Assembly: GCA_964465385.1 (NCBI GenBank)
Contig: CAYXIM010000027.1
Coordinates: forward strand, 1 to 20,237
DNA from: JAAYBY01 sp964465385
Lineage (GTDB): Bacteria; Bacillota; Clostridia; Saccharofermentanales; UBA5734
DNA: 20,237 nt
Direction: 5' to 3'
A program made the position numbers and the translations under genes. Positions 1-6,775 of the stretch are shown here, in pieces. Numbering within the stretch: position 1 is the stretch's first letter; each line of letters begins with the position of its first letter. Below the pieces are notes generated by a model, which was given only the letters and a program-made list of their open reading frames with translations, searched no databases and was not told the origin of the DNA.

Positions 1-52
1 TAAACACAAACCAGCATCGTGAACACACGCAAGCCAGAAGGGAGCGGACAGC

Positions 53-589
53 ATGAATATTACGATCAATGGTAAGGGAATGAAGGTCGGCGAACAGCTC
101 AGGCGGCGGATTGAAAACAAGCTGAGCAAGTTCAACCGTTTTTTTGGGGATGAGGCAGAGGCTTTTGTCAAAGTCAAATCCGAAAAAGACCAAAAACGCA
201 TTGAGGTCACCCTGAAGATCCACAAGCATTTTTACCGGGCCGAATGCGTGGCAGACGATGCGTTCACAGCCATGGATGAAGCCATCGATGTGCTGGAAGG
301 GCAGATCCGCAAACACAAAACCAAGATTGAAAAGAAAATCCACGATTACGCCTACATGCAGGAATACCTGAAAACACAGGTGCCTGAGGCGGAAGAAGCC
401 GAGGATGACTACCGCATCATCCGCCATAAAACCTTCCAGATTGAACCCATGGATGCAGAGGAGGCCGTTTTGCAGATGGAAATGCTCGGCCACAATTTCC
501 TGGTTTACCTGGATGGAGAAAGCGGCAGGGTATGCGTGGTTTATAAACGAAAAGACGGGCATTATGGCCTGATTGAACCCATTTATTAA
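53..589 (+). CDS. hpf: Ribosome hibernation promoting factor, long form
   Basis: This 178-residue protein is a long-form HPF, which in Gram-positive bacteria binds the small ribosomal subunit in stationary phase and pairs ribosomes into inactive 100S dimers. Residues 1-105 look like the ribosome-binding S30AE/YfiA domain: it opens MNITINGKGM, continues with a basic helix, and has the AMDEAIDVLEGQIRKHK helix near residues 78-95. An acidic linker (EAEEAEDD, about 112-119) leads to the C-terminal dimerisation domain (about 120-178), with the family-typical pattern RHKTFQIEPMDAEEA, then GHNFLVYLD, then the end GLIEPIY. The length fits the long class. The ATG follows a GGGAGCGG-like ribosome site about 8 bases upstream. 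The promoter must lie at or before the window edge. A strong hairpin follows the gene. Identification is confident; ribosome dimerisation is inferred from the long form. Confidence 0.95.
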   Translation: MNITINGKGMKVGEQLRRRIENKLSKFNRFFGDEAEAFVKVKSEKDQKRIEVTLKIHKHFYRAECVADDAFTAMDEAIDVLEGQIRKHKTKIEKKIHDYAYMQEYLKTQVPEAEEAEDDYRIIRHKTFQIEPMDAEEAVLQMEMLGHNFLVYLDGESGRVCVVYKRKDGHYGLIEPIY

Positions 590-624
590 CGGCTGCCGGC
601 TCAGATGGACCGGTTAGACCGCCA

Positions 625-655
625 CAATGGCTTCAGAACCCTTCTGAAGCCATTG
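625..655 (+). terminator. Perfect 14-bp hairpin between hpf and pcrA, probable terminator
   Basis: The arms CAATGGCTTCAGAA and TTCTGAAGCCATTG are exact reverse complements separated by a CCC loop. It lies 35 bases after the hpf stop and 84 bases before pcrA, where a terminator would be expected. Only three T residues follow (656-658), so this is not a textbook intrinsic terminator. It could also protect the 3' end of the mRNA or work in both directions. Confidence 0.6.
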
Positions 656-739
656 TTTACGACCGGCCCAGGGTTTTGAAACCGATCCAGCCGTCGCTGC
701 CGGCGCAAGCGTCATACATGCAAGAGACAGGAGCACCCC

Positions 740-3076
740 ATGTTTGAACACGACCACCCCCAACCGTCCAGCCGCCAGGCCGCACAAGACCGGCTGCTGG
801 CAAACCTCAACCCCATGCAGGCCGAGGCTGTCCGCCACCTGGATGGGCCGCTGCTGATCCTGGCCGGTGCCGGGTCTGGTAAAACACGGGTGATCACCCA
901 CCGGGTGGCCTGGCTGGTTGAGCAGGAGGGGGTTTCGCCCGCTGCCATCCTGGCCATCACCTTCACCAACAAGGCGGCCAACGAAATGAAACAGCGCATC
1001 GGCCGCCTGATCGGACCGGTCAGCCAAGCCATGTGGATCGGCACCTTCCATGCCATGATGGTGCGGATCTTGCGCCGTTTTGCCGACCGCCTGGGCTACC
1101 AGCGCAATTTTGCCATCCTGGATGTGGATGACCAGCACAAGCTGGTCAAGCAATGCATCGAAAACCTGAACCTGGATGACCGGGCTTTTGCCTTCAGGAA
1201 CGTCCACAGCCAGATCAGTTCGGCCAAAAATGCCCTGATCGATCCCGACGATTTCGCCCGGCGTGCGGGCCGCGACCACCACAAGGAGCGGGTGGCAGCT
1301 GTCTACCGCTGCTACCAGGACCGGCTCAAGCAAAACAACTGCATGGATTTTGATGACATCCTGGTCCAGGCGGTTCACCTTCTGCGCAGCTACCCGGCGA
1401 TCCTGGCTGAATACCAGGCGCGCTTTCGCTACATCCTGGTAGATGAGTACCAGGACACCAACGAAGCCCAGTACGCCATCATCCGGCTCTTGTCTCAAAA
1501 ACACAAGAACCTGTGTGTGGTGGGTGATGATGACCAGTCTATCTACCGCTTCCGGGGGGCCAACATCCAGAACATTTTAAACTTTGAACACGATTTCAAG
1601 GCCTGCCGTGTCATTAAACTGGAGCAAAACTACCGTTCCACCGGTCATATCCTCAAGGCGGCTAACGCGGTGATTGTTCACAACGACGGCCGCAAAGCCA
1701 AGGCCTTGTGGACCGAGCAGGGTGATGGCGACAAGCTGACCTTCTTCCGGGCTGACAACCAGCATGAGGAAGGCCGCTACATTGCTGGTGAAATCAACCG
1801 GCAGGTGGCGCGGCTGGGCCAGAAGCACTTTGGTGATTTTGCTGTCTTATACCGCCTCAACGCCCTGTCCAGAAGTGTGGAACAGGCCTTGCGCGAACAA
1901 GGCATCCCCTACCGTATCTACGGGGGCACGCGGTTTTACGACCGCAAAGAGATCAAGGATGTGCTGGCCTACCTGCGCCTGGTTCTGGTACCCACAGATG
2001 ACCTGTCCTTGACGCGTATCATCAACACCCCCCGCAGGGGGATCGGCCAGGTCACCCTGGATACGCTGGCCGCTTTGGCCTTGCGGGACGGCCTGCCCAT
2101 GGAAGCCGTGTGTGCCCAGGCAGACCGCTACCCCGACTTGCAGCGGGCTGCGCCCCGGCTCAAGCAGTTCGCCCAGCTCATGGCAGACATGCGGGATGAA
2201 CTGGCGCGCAATGAACGGCGTTTGGACCAGTACATCGACTGGGTTGAAACGCAAAGCGGCCTGATCCAGGACCTGTTGGATCAGCAAAACCGACTGGGAC
2301 GGGAAGACGTGGTGGATCGGATCGAAAACCTCCAGGAACTGTTGTCCGACGCGGTTGAATTTGACGGCCAGATCCGGGACCTGCCGGCCGAATGGGTGGA
2401 CCCCATCAGCCACCCCGAAGAAACCCTGCTGCCCACGGAAGATTTGAGCGGGCTGCTTGAGGCCTTTTTGGAGCGGGCTGCCCTTTACTCTGACCTGGAC
2501 CAGGATGAATCAGAAGACAACCTGGTGCGCCTGATGACCATTCACAGCGCCAAGGGCCTGGAGTTTGACACGGTCTTTTTGATCGGTGTTGAAGAAGGGC
2601 TCTTCCCTGGCTACCGGTCCATGGGTAACCGGGAAGATTACGAAGAGGAACGGCGCCTGGCCTATGTGGCCATGACCCGGGCCCGCAAGAAATTATACCT
2701 GACAGCGACCCGCACGCGTCTGATCTTTGGCCAGACCCAGCGCTTTCCGGTTTCAAGCCTGGCCCGGGAAATTCCTGCGGAACACCTGGAAGAAGTGGGG
2801 GGCTCACGGGAGGGGGATGGCCTACAGGCCAGCCGAACGGTGCAAGCCGGTTTTCAGGCCGAACGCGAGCGTTTCTCACGCAAGCCCAAGGCGGCCCAGA
2901 CGGATCCGGCCGCGGTGTCGCTCAAAGCAGGAGACCGCGTGCGCCATCCCAAGTTCGGACCGGGCACCGTCGTGACAGCAGACCCGGTGGCTGGAGATGC
3001 CATCTTGCTTGTGGACTTTCAAAAAGCGGGCCGCAAACGGATGCTGGCCCGCCATTCGCAACTGGTGCCTGACTGA
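740..3076 (+). CDS. pcrA: ATP-dependent DNA helicase PcrA/UvrD (superfamily 1A)
   Basis: This 778-residue protein is a 3'-5' SF1A helicase used in excision repair, clearance of replication-transcription conflicts and plasmid replication. All helicase motifs are visible in order: Q motif (NPMQAEAV, about 25-32), Walker A AGAGSGKT (42-49), motif Ia FTNKAANEM, motif II DEYQDT (235-240), motif III GDDDQSIYRFRGA (about 262), motif IV EQNYRST, motif V TIHSAKGLEFD, and motif VI YVAMTRARKKLYL. The C-terminus (about 727-778) has the Tudor-like RNA-polymerase-binding fold of PcrA, beginning GDRVRHPKFGPGTV. The length is slightly above that of Bacillus PcrA. The ATG has a CAGGAG site 5 bases upstream. 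It converges on the Na/Pi transporter gene with 3 bases between the stops. No ligase gene (ligA, often next to pcrA) is present in this window. Confidence 0.95.
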   Translation: MFEHDHPQPSSRQAAQDRLLANLNPMQAEAVRHLDGPLLILAGAGSGKTRVITHRVAWLVEQEGVSPAAILAITFTNKAANEMKQRIGRLIGPVSQAMWIGTFHAMMVRILRRFADRLGYQRNFAILDVDDQHKLVKQCIENLNLDDRAFAFRNVHSQISSAKNALIDPDDFARRAGRDHHKERVAAVYRCYQDRLKQNNCMDFDDILVQAVHLLRSYPAILAEYQARFRYILVDEYQDTNEAQYAIIRLLSQKHKNLCVVGDDDQSIYRFRGANIQNILNFEHDFKACRVIKLEQNYRSTGHILKAANAVIVHNDGRKAKALWTEQGDGDKLTFFRADNQHEEGRYIAGEINRQVARLGQKHFGDFAVLYRLNALSRSVEQALREQGIPYRIYGGTRFYDRKEIKDVLAYLRLVLVPTDDLSLTRIINTPRRGIGQVTLDTLAALALRDGLPMEAVCAQADRYPDLQRAAPRLKQFAQLMADMRDELARNERRLDQYIDWVETQSGLIQDLLDQQNRLGREDVVDRIENLQELLSDAVEFDGQIRDLPAEWVDPISHPEETLLPTEDLSGLLEAFLERAALYSDLDQDESEDNLVRLMTIHSAKGLEFDTVFLIGVEEGLFPGYRSMGNREDYEEERRLAYVAMTRARKKLYLTATRTRLIFGQTQRFPVSSLAREIPAEHLEEVGGSREGDGLQASRTVQAGFQAERERFSRKPKAAQTDPAAVSLKAGDRVRHPKFGPGTVVTADPVAGDAILLVDFQKAGRKRMLARHSQLVPD

Positions 3077-3079
3077 GGG

Positions 3080-4837
3080 TTAGCTTTCCGGCAGAACGGG
3101 CCGGGTGGGGCTGGCCTGGTTGTGGACCAGGTAGTGCTGGCCGCGGGAGACCGCTTCCGCAATGTTTCGGCAGTGGTCGGAAATGCGCTCGATGGTGTGC
3201 AGCAGTTCAAAGAAGATGACAGTCGATTGGGGGTTACAGGTGCCTTCGTCCAGCCGTTGCATGTGGCTTTCACGAAGCTTGATTTCCAGGTCGTCGACGT
3301 AGATCTCCTGCTCGATGATGGTCCGGGCCACCTCTCTGTTGGAGGTGCGCAGGGCTTCGATGCTGTTGGCCACCATCTCCTCGATAATCTCAAAGGCATG
3401 GTCAAGGTCATCAATGGCTGCCTTGGAAAAGACCAAACCGGCCTCCTTCATCTGGATGGAATTATCGGTGATGTTGCTGCAGTAGTCGCCGATCCGCTCA
3501 ATGTCATTGGCGGCGTGCATGAGGGCGGCAATGCGCGATGAGTTAACCGGTGTCATGGTTGTGGCCGAGATGATATTGGACAGGTATTTGACGATTTCAT
3601 TTTCCAGGTAGTCCAGGGTGTCCTCGTTGGTGAAGACACGTTTTTCCATCTCCTCGTTGAGGCCCTTGATGGTGATGAGGTGGTGGCTGTCCTTGGTCAT
3701 CTGGCTGGCAATCTCAGTCATGCGGGCCAGCTCCTGAGCGGCCAGATCGATGGCAATGGCGGGGCTCTTGACCACGTTGTAATCGATGTAAACCAATTTC
3801 TTTTCGATGACTGGATCTTCTCCCGGAACGATCAGGTGGACGAGCTTGACAATCACCCAGGTGAAAGGCAGCCACAGTGCAGTATTGACGATGTTGAAGA
3901 CCGTGTGGGAGATGGCGATGCTTTCGCGCATGTGGCTGGCGATGGGGGTGACCAGGGCATAGGGGCCAACCAGGAGATCGGGGATGACCGTCTGGCCGAT
4001 CCAACTCAAGAAGCGGCCGATCACGGCGGTGTAAGGGCCCAGGATCAGCATGAAGACCACCGCGCCCACCATGCTAATAAGGGACTGGGCGGCGGCTGTG
4101 CGTTTAGATATACGCGGGGCACCAATAGCTGCCATAATCGCCGTTATTGTGGTTCCAACATTGCTGCCCAGCATGATGGGAATGGCCTGGTAGAGGGAAA
4201 CCAGCGGGGTGCCGGCTGCATCCAGCGGTGTGCTGGCCAGGGTCTGCAAAACCCCGATGGCAACCGAAGAGCTCTGGATGAGCATGGTGATGGCTGTACC
4301 ACCAAAAAAACCCAGGATGGGGTAATCTTTGACGCGCAGCAACAGATCCACAAAGGCCTGACTCTGGGTCAGCGGCTTCATGGCGTTGCTCATGGTGTTG
4401 AGGCCGACAAAGAGGGCCCCGAAGGAAAAGATGAGCTGGCCGATGTAGCGGACTTTTGGCTTCTTGAGAAAAAACATGACAAAGAAGCCAAGGGCCACAA
4501 AGACCCAGGCGTACTGGTCAATCTTGGCAGCCACGATCCAGGCTGTCATGGTGGTGCCAATCTTGGCCCCCATGATGACGCCGATGGCCTGGTTGAGGGT
4601 CATCAGACCAGCTCCGGTGAACCCAATGACTAAAACGCTGGTCGCTGAAGAGCTTTGCAAGATGGTGGTGACCAGCATGCCAAACAGGATGCCGCGCAAG
4701 GGTGTCCCGGTCATCATGGCCAGGAAGGTGCGCATTTTATCGCCGGCTGTCTTTTGCAGGGCATCGCCCATTTGCTGCATGCCATAAATGAACATGGCCA
4801 GACCGCCAATCAGGGCGAAAATATCTTTTAGATCCAC
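3080..4837 (-). CDS. Na+/Pi-cotransporter family protein with PhoU-like C-terminal domain
   Basis: This 585-residue integral membrane protein of the Na_Pi_cotrans (NptA/YjbB-like) family would import or export phosphate with sodium. The membrane part (about 1-335) contains the two inverted-repeat signatures of the family: QSSSATS at 61-67 and QSSSVAIG at 188-195. Each is followed by a GTT-containing segment (KIGTTMTA at about 92-99; GSNVGTTITA at about 224-233). Residues about 355-565 are soluble, helical and acidic, and resemble PhoU (RIAALMHAANDIERIGDYC, then ERISDHCRNIAEAV). This arrangement is common in bacterial members and probably links transport to phosphate status. The ATG has an AAGGAG site 7 bases upstream. 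It is a single gene with its own divergent promoter region. Substrate and direction are inferred from the family only. Confidence 0.9.
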   Translation of the reverse strand: MDLKDIFALIGGLAMFIYGMQQMGDALQKTAGDKMRTFLAMMTGTPLRGILFGMLVTTILQSSSATSVLVIGFTGAGLMTLNQAIGVIMGAKIGTTMTAWIVAAKIDQYAWVFVALGFFVMFFLKKPKVRYIGQLIFSFGALFVGLNTMSNAMKPLTQSQAFVDLLLRVKDYPILGFFGGTAITMLIQSSSVAIGVLQTLASTPLDAAGTPLVSLYQAIPIMLGSNVGTTITAIMAAIGAPRISKRTAAAQSLISMVGAVVFMLILGPYTAVIGRFLSWIGQTVIPDLLVGPYALVTPIASHMRESIAISHTVFNIVNTALWLPFTWVIVKLVHLIVPGEDPVIEKKLVYIDYNVVKSPAIAIDLAAQELARMTEIASQMTKDSHHLITIKGLNEEMEKRVFTNEDTLDYLENEIVKYLSNIISATTMTPVNSSRIAALMHAANDIERIGDYCSNITDNSIQMKEAGLVFSKAAIDDLDHAFEIIEEMVANSIEALRTSNREVARTIIEQEIYVDDLEIKLRESHMQRLDEGTCNPQSTVIFFELLHTIERISDHCRNIAEAVSRGQHYLVHNQASPTRPVLPES

Positions 4838-4891
4838 AAAAACTCCTTATATCCGTTGGTAGGCAACGGTTCTTGGATTAAATCCGCATCC

Positions 4892-4920
4892 ATTGTACTC
4901 AAAGTCAATGCTGAAAACAA
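4892..4920 (-). promoter_or_regulatory. Possible promoter of the Na/Pi-cotransporter gene
   Basis: On the minus strand a TACAAT -10 (4892-4897) lies 17 bases from a weak TTGTTT -35 (4915-4920). An alternative -35, TTGACT (4903-4908), is a better hexamer but has no well-spaced -10. Between this promoter and the gene start is a small inverted repeat, CCGTTG/CAACGG (4853-4869), next to the ribosome site. The call is tentative. Confidence 0.3.
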
Positions 4921-4945
4921 CAGGCACAACAGGCCTGCCCCTTCG

Positions 4946-4954
4946 TGCTATAAT
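4946..4954 (+). promoter_or_regulatory. Extended -10 promoter (TGCTATAAT) of the dGTPase-led gene run
   Basis: A consensus TATAAT (4949-4954) is preceded directly by TGC, giving the extended -10 form that can work without a good -35. The best -35 at 17 bases is ACAACA, a poor match. Transcription would start near 4961, about 45 bases before the dgt start codon. The 11 bases CGTGCTATAAT also occur exactly in the prfC promoter. An 8-bp inverted repeat (4955-4981) covers the predicted start point. Confidence 0.7.
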
Positions 4955-4981
4955 GCAGCTGAACGTGACCTGATCAGCTGC
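4955..4981 (+). promoter_or_regulatory. Inverted repeat over the dgt transcription start, operator or 5' hairpin candidate
   Basis: GCAGCTGA (4955-4962) and TCAGCTGC (4974-4981) are exact reverse complements separated by 11 bases. They begin directly after the -10 box. A repressor bound here would block RNA polymerase; alternatively the RNA could form a hairpin near its 5' end. No regulator gene is adjacent, so function is not established. Confidence 0.4.
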
Positions 4982-5005
4982 GGGCCTGCCGGTGAGGTGA
5001 AAGAC

Positions 5006-6145
5006 ATGTTTCAAGGCACACAACCGCGTCTTTTACGCGAGGAACAGGAAAAGGGGCTGAGTCCCTTTGCGACACGCAGCAGCCAGAGCAAGGGCCGGCT
5101 GCTTGAAGAAGCGCCCTGCACCGTTCGCACCGCCTTTGAACGGGATGTGGGCCGTATTCTTTTTTCCATGGATTTCAGGCGCATGCGCCACAAGACCCAG
5201 GTGTTTTTCAACCCCCAGAATGACCACATCTGCACCCGCATGGAACATGTCCTGTCGGTCAACTACATTGCCAACACCATCGGCGGGGTCCTGGGTCTCA
5301 ACACGGACTTGATCCAGGCCATCGCCCTGGGCCATGACATCGGGCATGCTCCCTTTGGCCACAGCGGCGAGCGGACCCTGGACCGCTGCCTGAAAAAAAC
5401 AGACCCGTCCGCTTCCTTCCAGCATGAACGGCACGGCCTGCGCGTCATCGATCGCCTGGCCCTGCATCATGGGCGCCGGGGCCTCAACTTGTCTTTTGAG
5501 GTCCGTGATGGCATCGCCTGCCACTGCGGCGAGCGCTACGATGAGATCGCCTTGATCCCCCAGCGGGACAAAGAACCGCACGCCTTGCCGCAATCGGCCC
5601 GCGTCCACGGCAACCCGGCCACCCTGGAGGGCTGCGTGGTCCGTTTCGCCGATAAGATCGCCTACGTGGGCCGGGATATTGAAGATGCCGTCCGAGCGGG
5701 GATTTTGGATTTTAAGGACATCCCCACAACCATCCAGTCTTCCCTGGGCCAAACCAACGGCGAGATCATCAACACCCTGGTGACCGACATCATTCAAAAC
5801 AGCATGGACCGAGATGGTATTTTTATGAGCCAGGCCTGCGGCGAGAGCATGCAGGAGCTCTTGGAACAAAACAACGCGCTGATTTACCAGTCTGAAAAAA
5901 TCAAACGCTATGAAGCCATGGTGGACAACGTCATCGAGGGCCTTTTTGATGCCCTGCTGGCCTGGATCCAGGAGCCCAAAAAGAGCACCGATCGTTCTAA
6001 CCGGGTCCTGGCCAGCTTCGACCGGTTCATGCAGGAACGCTATGATCCGGATGAAGCGCTGGGGGCCACCCAGGTGGTGGACTACATCGCCGGCATGACA
6101 GATTCATACGCCACCCGGTGCTTTGAAGAGCTCTACTGGTTTTAA
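5006..6145 (+). CDS. dgt: dGTP triphosphohydrolase-like HD-domain protein
   Basis: This 379-residue HD-superfamily protein would hydrolyse dGTP, and possibly other dNTPs, to the deoxynucleoside and triphosphate. The HD metal site can be read: H81 in CTRMEHVLSV, the H110-D111 pair in ALGHDIGHAPFGHSGE (with H114 and H119), and D216 in RFADKIAYVGRDIEDA. The start of the core (FERDVGRILFSMDFRRMRHKTQVF) is typical of the dGTPase family. I chose ATG 5006 because it has a GGTGAGG site 8 bases upstream and lies after the promoter. An in-frame extension back to 4856 would run through the -10 box and has no family-like sequence. It is followed after 24 bases by yfbR. Substrate preference cannot be read from sequence. 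Confidence 0.88.
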   Translation: MFQGTQPRLLREEQEKGLSPFATRSSQSKGRLLEEAPCTVRTAFERDVGRILFSMDFRRMRHKTQVFFNPQNDHICTRMEHVLSVNYIANTIGGVLGLNTDLIQAIALGHDIGHAPFGHSGERTLDRCLKKTDPSASFQHERHGLRVIDRLALHHGRRGLNLSFEVRDGIACHCGERYDEIALIPQRDKEPHALPQSARVHGNPATLEGCVVRFADKIAYVGRDIEDAVRAGILDFKDIPTTIQSSLGQTNGEIINTLVTDIIQNSMDRDGIFMSQACGESMQELLEQNNALIYQSEKIKRYEAMVDNVIEGLFDALLAWIQEPKKSTDRSNRVLASFDRFMQERYDPDEALGATQVVDYIAGMTDSYATRCFEELYWF

Positions 6146-6169
6146 GCAAGACACAAGGGGGATAACACC

Positions 6170-6775
6170 ATGGGGTATCATTTTTTGGCCATGCTGCACC
6201 GTATGCGCTACATCAACCGCTGGGGCCTGATGCGAAACACCCAGCCTGAAAACATCCAGGAGCACTCGCTGCAGGTGGCCATGGTGGCCCACGCCCTGGC
6301 GGTCATCCGGCAGACGCGGTTTTCGGCCGGCCGGCCGGTGCCAGACCTGGAAGATGTCCTCTTGCTGGCCTTGTATCATGACGCCGGGGAGACCTTGACA
6401 GGGGATTTGCCCACGCCGGTCAAATACGCCAACCCCAAGATCCGCGAAGCGTACCAGGCTGTTGAGGCCGTTGCATCCGAAAAGCTGCTGTCACTGTTGC
6501 CCGAAGACATGCAACCGGCTTACCGGACCATCTTCTTTCCTGACTTGTCCCAGCCCGAACGCGCGGCTGCCCATGACCTGGTCAAGGCTGCTGACCGCCT
6601 GTGTGCTTACATCAAGTGCCTGGATGAGGCCAAGGCCGGCAACCAGGAATTCAGGCAGGCCGAGGAATCCATCGCCCGCCTCCTGGACGATCTGACCGAC
6701 CGGCTGCCGGAGGTGCGCTGGTTTATGGATCACCTGCTGCCGTCCTTTTCCTTGTCCTTGGATCAGCTGTCGTGA
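6170..6775 (+). CDS. yfbR: 5'-deoxynucleotidase YfbR-type HD hydrolase
   Basis: This 201-residue protein matches the enterobacterial YfbR pattern from end to end. YfbR removes the 5' phosphate from deoxyribonucleoside monophosphates. Diagnostic segments are NRWGLMRN (16-23, with the substrate-selecting R17-W18 pair), ENIQEHSLQVAMVAHALA with metal ligand H32, the YHDAGETLTGDLPTPVKY block with H70-D71 and E74, and VKAADRLCAYIKCLDE with ligand D142. The end, PSFSLSLDQLS, also resembles YfbR (PSFHLSLDEIS). The length (201) is close to that of E. coli YfbR (199). A GGGGG-type site precedes the ATG. Its stop overlaps the next gene's GTG start by 4 bases, which suggests translational coupling. With the upstream dGTPase it forms a deoxynucleotide-degrading pair. 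Confidence 0.92.
   Translation: MGYHFLAMLHRMRYINRWGLMRNTQPENIQEHSLQVAMVAHALAVIRQTRFSAGRPVPDLEDVLLLALYHDAGETLTGDLPTPVKYANPKIREAYQAVEAVASEKLLSLLPEDMQPAYRTIFFPDLSQPERAAAHDLVKAADRLCAYIKCLDEAKAGNQEFRQAEESIARLLDDLTDRLPEVRWFMDHLLPSFSLSLDQLS

Noticed and set aside
614..1504. Long minus-strand open frame opposite the start of pcrA
   Set aside because: It lies over clear helicase motifs, has no ribosome site or family-like sequence, and is the usual antisense by-product of GC-rich coding DNA.
3680..4633. 317-codon plus-strand open frame opposite the Na/Pi transporter
   Set aside because: The translation is rich in Gly, Asp and His as expected from the reverse of a membrane protein, and the minus strand shows the real QSSS signatures.
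4856..5005. N-terminal extension of dgt by 50 codons
   Set aside because: It would run through the extended -10 box and the inverted repeat, has no family-like sequence, and ATG 5006 has a good ribosome site.
5033..5869. 278-codon minus-strand open frame opposite dgt
   Set aside because: The plus strand encodes the HD metal site across this stretch, and no start signal is seen on the minus strand.
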